Shown one piece after another: positions 7,201-7,540 of a stretch of 7,540 nucleotides of DNA. This DNA comes from an uncultured Rhodanobacter sp. (lineage in GTDB: Bacteria; Pseudomonadota; Gammaproteobacteria; Xanthomonadales; Rhodanobacteraceae): positions 1-7,540 of the forward strand of contig CALCWL010000002.1 in NCBI GenBank assembly GCA_937906285.1, in the 5' to 3' direction. The number at the start of each line of letters is the position of its first letter. Position 1 is the first letter of the stretch. Below the pieces are notes generated by a model, which was not told where the DNA came from, ran no database searches, and saw only the letters and a program-made list of their open reading frames with translations. Both the position numbers and the translations under genes were made by a program.

Positions 7201-7328
7201 AGCAGCCGCTGGCGGTGGCGATCATCGCCGGCATGCTGCTGCAGCTGCCGCTGGTGCTGCTGGTGATGCCGGTGCTGTACGCGCTGCTGCGCCGTCGCGA
7301 CACGCCAGGTGCTGCATCCGCCGAATGA
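4269..7328 (+). CDS. RND-superfamily efflux pump, inner-membrane permease
   Basis: A 1019-residue (from GTG 4269; 1017 from ATG 4275) proton-driven exporter with the usual RND layout. TM1 is at about 12-35 and a large periplasmic loop follows to about 330. TM2-6 lie at about 335-490, TM7 at 522-540, a second periplasmic loop reaches about 850, and TM8-12 run to the C-terminus. TM4 carries GLIIDDVVVMLEH (395-407) with Asp399-Asp400, equivalent to AcrB D407/D408. TM10 carries MIVGIVTEVAIFYFSEF with Glu920 at the position of AcrB K940. R951 in TRPILM matches AcrB R971. Offsets of 8, 20 and 20 residues from AcrB agree with a colinear alignment. Second-loop features such as FMPRMDEGG, GRTG-like RRTGLQLGGG, GDFFVRLK and EDLIGDLVAVPQPIEVQLYG resemble heavy-metal (CzcA/CusA) pumps more than multidrug ones. 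No cysteine was noticed in the protein. It forms a complete tripartite system with the two preceding genes; substrate class (metal versus organic) is unresolved. Confidence 0.96.
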   Translation: MSMSAWMQRHRRSLLFLALMLALGGVASAVLMPVALFPNVAFPRVQLTLDAGDRPADQMAIEVTTPVEEAVRRVRGVRDVRSTTSRGSADIAISFDWGADMAAALQEVNGAASQVLPQLPAGTQVSSRRMDPTTFPVLAYSLRSHTLSPSALHDLAEYQLRPLLSGIDGVAHVDVQGGEVAEFHVDVDPGKLRALDLSLAEVTAAVTNAATIQAMGRVADHYKLYLLLADNQPRSVAALAGIVLRAGPRGVVRLGDVARVGIGHVPQWIKVNADGQDAVLLQVFQQPAGNSVQIAAAVKQRLADFAPQMPEGVKVANWYDQTQLVTGAAGSVRDAILIGIVLAGLVLFGFLRNTRVILIALIVVPAVLAITVLLLRVLGMSFNMMTLGGMAAAVGLIIDDVVVMLEHIMRRLHQGDGELHRRIAGAAAEFTRPLAGSSAATVVIFLPLAFLSGVTGAFFKALSLTMASALVISWLLTWVAVPLLAERLLDRRHLVEPAPSRFTTRLMDGYHRVLARWLARPVLVLWLVVPLLLAGGFAYARVGTGFMPRMDEGGFILDYLSRSGTSLAETNRLLNQVEAIIRANPYVDTYSRRTGLQLGGGLTEANQGDFFVRLKNGSRPSTEEVMAQVRTAVEAQVPGLDIDLAQLMEDLIGDLVAVPQPIEVQLYGDDEKQLDATAVKVAAAIGRIPGVVGVLDGINPAGDALTVQVDPARAALQGLDPVAVTDQVAAAIEGTVAARFPLDGRLVGVRVRLPEDAHQRLDQVAALPIRAADGHRFPLSQVATLRQVQGQPEITRNNLKRMVAVTARISGRSLGAAIADVKQVLARPGLLPKGMFHQLGGVYQQQQAAFRGLTVVLLAAIALVFTLLLFLYESFRVALAILAMPLLALPGVFIGLWLTGIELNISSMMGMTMIVGIVTEVAIFYFSEFEDAQRRVALHDALHDAGTHRTRPILMSTLAAILTLLPLALALGQGSQMQQPLAVAIIAGMLLQLPLVLLVMPVLYALLRRRDTPGAASAE

Positions 7329-7354
7329 TGTTCTCCGCCCCCACGCCAAGGTGA
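7325..7354 (+). other. Nine-codon mini open frame between the pump and propeller genes (uncertain)
   Basis: ATGATG overlaps the pump's TGA stop (second ATG gives TGATG, 7326-7330). The frame encodes MMFSAPTPR and stops at 7352-7354, inside the ribosome binding site of the next gene and five bases before its ATG. It could help ribosomes carry over from the pump gene, but the propeller gene has its own strong ribosome site, so coupling is not needed. Likely incidental. Confidence 0.15.
7348..7354 (+). promoter_or_regulatory. Ribosome binding site of the YncE-like gene
   Basis: AAGGTGA lies five bases before ATG 7360 and is a good anti-16S match. It favours this ATG over the in-frame GTG at 7351, which lies inside the site itself. 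Confidence 0.7.
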
Positions 7355-7359
7355 CCGCC

Positions 7360-7540
7360 ATGCCGACGCCACGACTGCTCCGCTCCCTTGTGCCGGCCGC
7401 GCTGGCGCTGCTGCTCGCGCCGATGGCGAGCCAGGCCGCCGCGCCGGCACCGGTCATGCGCGTGCTGTCGAGCCTGCCGCTGGGCGGCGCGGGCGGCTGG
7501 GATTACCTCAGCTTCGACGCGGCGCGGCGGCACCTGTTCG
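7360..7540 (+). CDS. Secreted YncE-like beta-propeller protein, N-terminal fragment (cut by window edge)
   Basis: The first 60 codons are present. A signal peptide is clear: MPTPRLLRSL n-region with three arginines, core VPAALALLLAPMA (11-23) and probable cleavage after SQA (24-26), so the product is exported. The mature start has VMRVLSSLPLGGAGGWDYLS (32-51) followed by FDAARRHLF. A 'GG-x-G-G-W-D-Y-L-x-x-D-x-A-x-R-x-L-(Y/F)' opening is typical of YncE-family seven-bladed beta-propellers, which are periplasmic or secreted and often of unknown role. Only the first blade is visible, so propeller length and any metal- or PQQ-related features cannot be checked. It follows the pump by 31 bases on the same strand and is probably in the same operon, possibly as a substrate-binding or accessory protein of the export system; that link is inference. 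Confidence 0.75.
   Translation, partial: MPTPRLLRSLVPAALALLLAPMASQAAAPAPVMRVLSSLPLGGAGGWDYLSFDAARRHLF

Noticed and set aside
4227..7457. A 1076-codon open frame antisense to the whole RND pump gene, His/Gln/Arg-rich
   Set aside because: It mirrors the pump's codons: in GC-rich genes with G/C third positions the antisense frame rarely meets a stop. The composition has no domain-like pattern, and the sense frame encodes a clear RND protein.

Overview
This is a high-GC, gene-dense bacterial chromosomal window. The GC-rich third codon positions, the Gram-negative tripartite efflux genes and the look of the proteins suggest a Xanthomonadales-type gammaproteobacterium (Rhodanobacter/Dyella/Xanthomonas relatives). 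That placement is inference from protein style, not from a marker gene. There are no RNA genes, insertion sequences, CRISPR arrays or integrase signatures.

Left part (1-963, minus strand): a two-gene unit read leftwards. A HAD-IB phosphatase of the MtnX-like type comes first (963-262). After 46 bases comes the N-terminus of a class III PLP-dependent aminotransferase, which runs off the window's left edge. A 180-base divergent intergenic region (964-1143) separates this unit from everything to the right. I could not identify a convincing sigma-70 promoter in it, but it holds a short palindrome and a short direct repeat.

Right part (1144-7540, plus strand): a probable operon of five genes. A secreted or membrane PAP2-type phosphatase is followed by a complete tripartite RND efflux system. 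The efflux genes are a TolC/CzcC-like outer-membrane lipoprotein, a lipoprotein periplasmic adaptor and a 1019-residue inner-membrane RND pump. Last is the start of a secreted YncE-like beta-propeller protein, cut by the right edge. The three efflux genes overlap tightly (ATGA, then GTGA), as expected for translational coupling of subunits of one complex. The pump would take substrate from the periplasm or inner membrane, the adaptor would bridge, and the TolC-like protein would form the outer-membrane exit duct.

The points most worth a second look are these. The pump has an AcrB-like Asp pair in TM4 but a CusA-like Glu where AcrB has its essential TM10 Lys. The PAP2 enzyme has Glu in place of the usual His of the PSGH motif. 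Tiny open frames link PAP2 to the TolC-like gene, and the pump to the propeller gene, by stop/start overlaps. The association of a PAP2 phosphatase and a propeller protein with an RND pump could be a distinct envelope module, but its substrate cannot be read from sequence.
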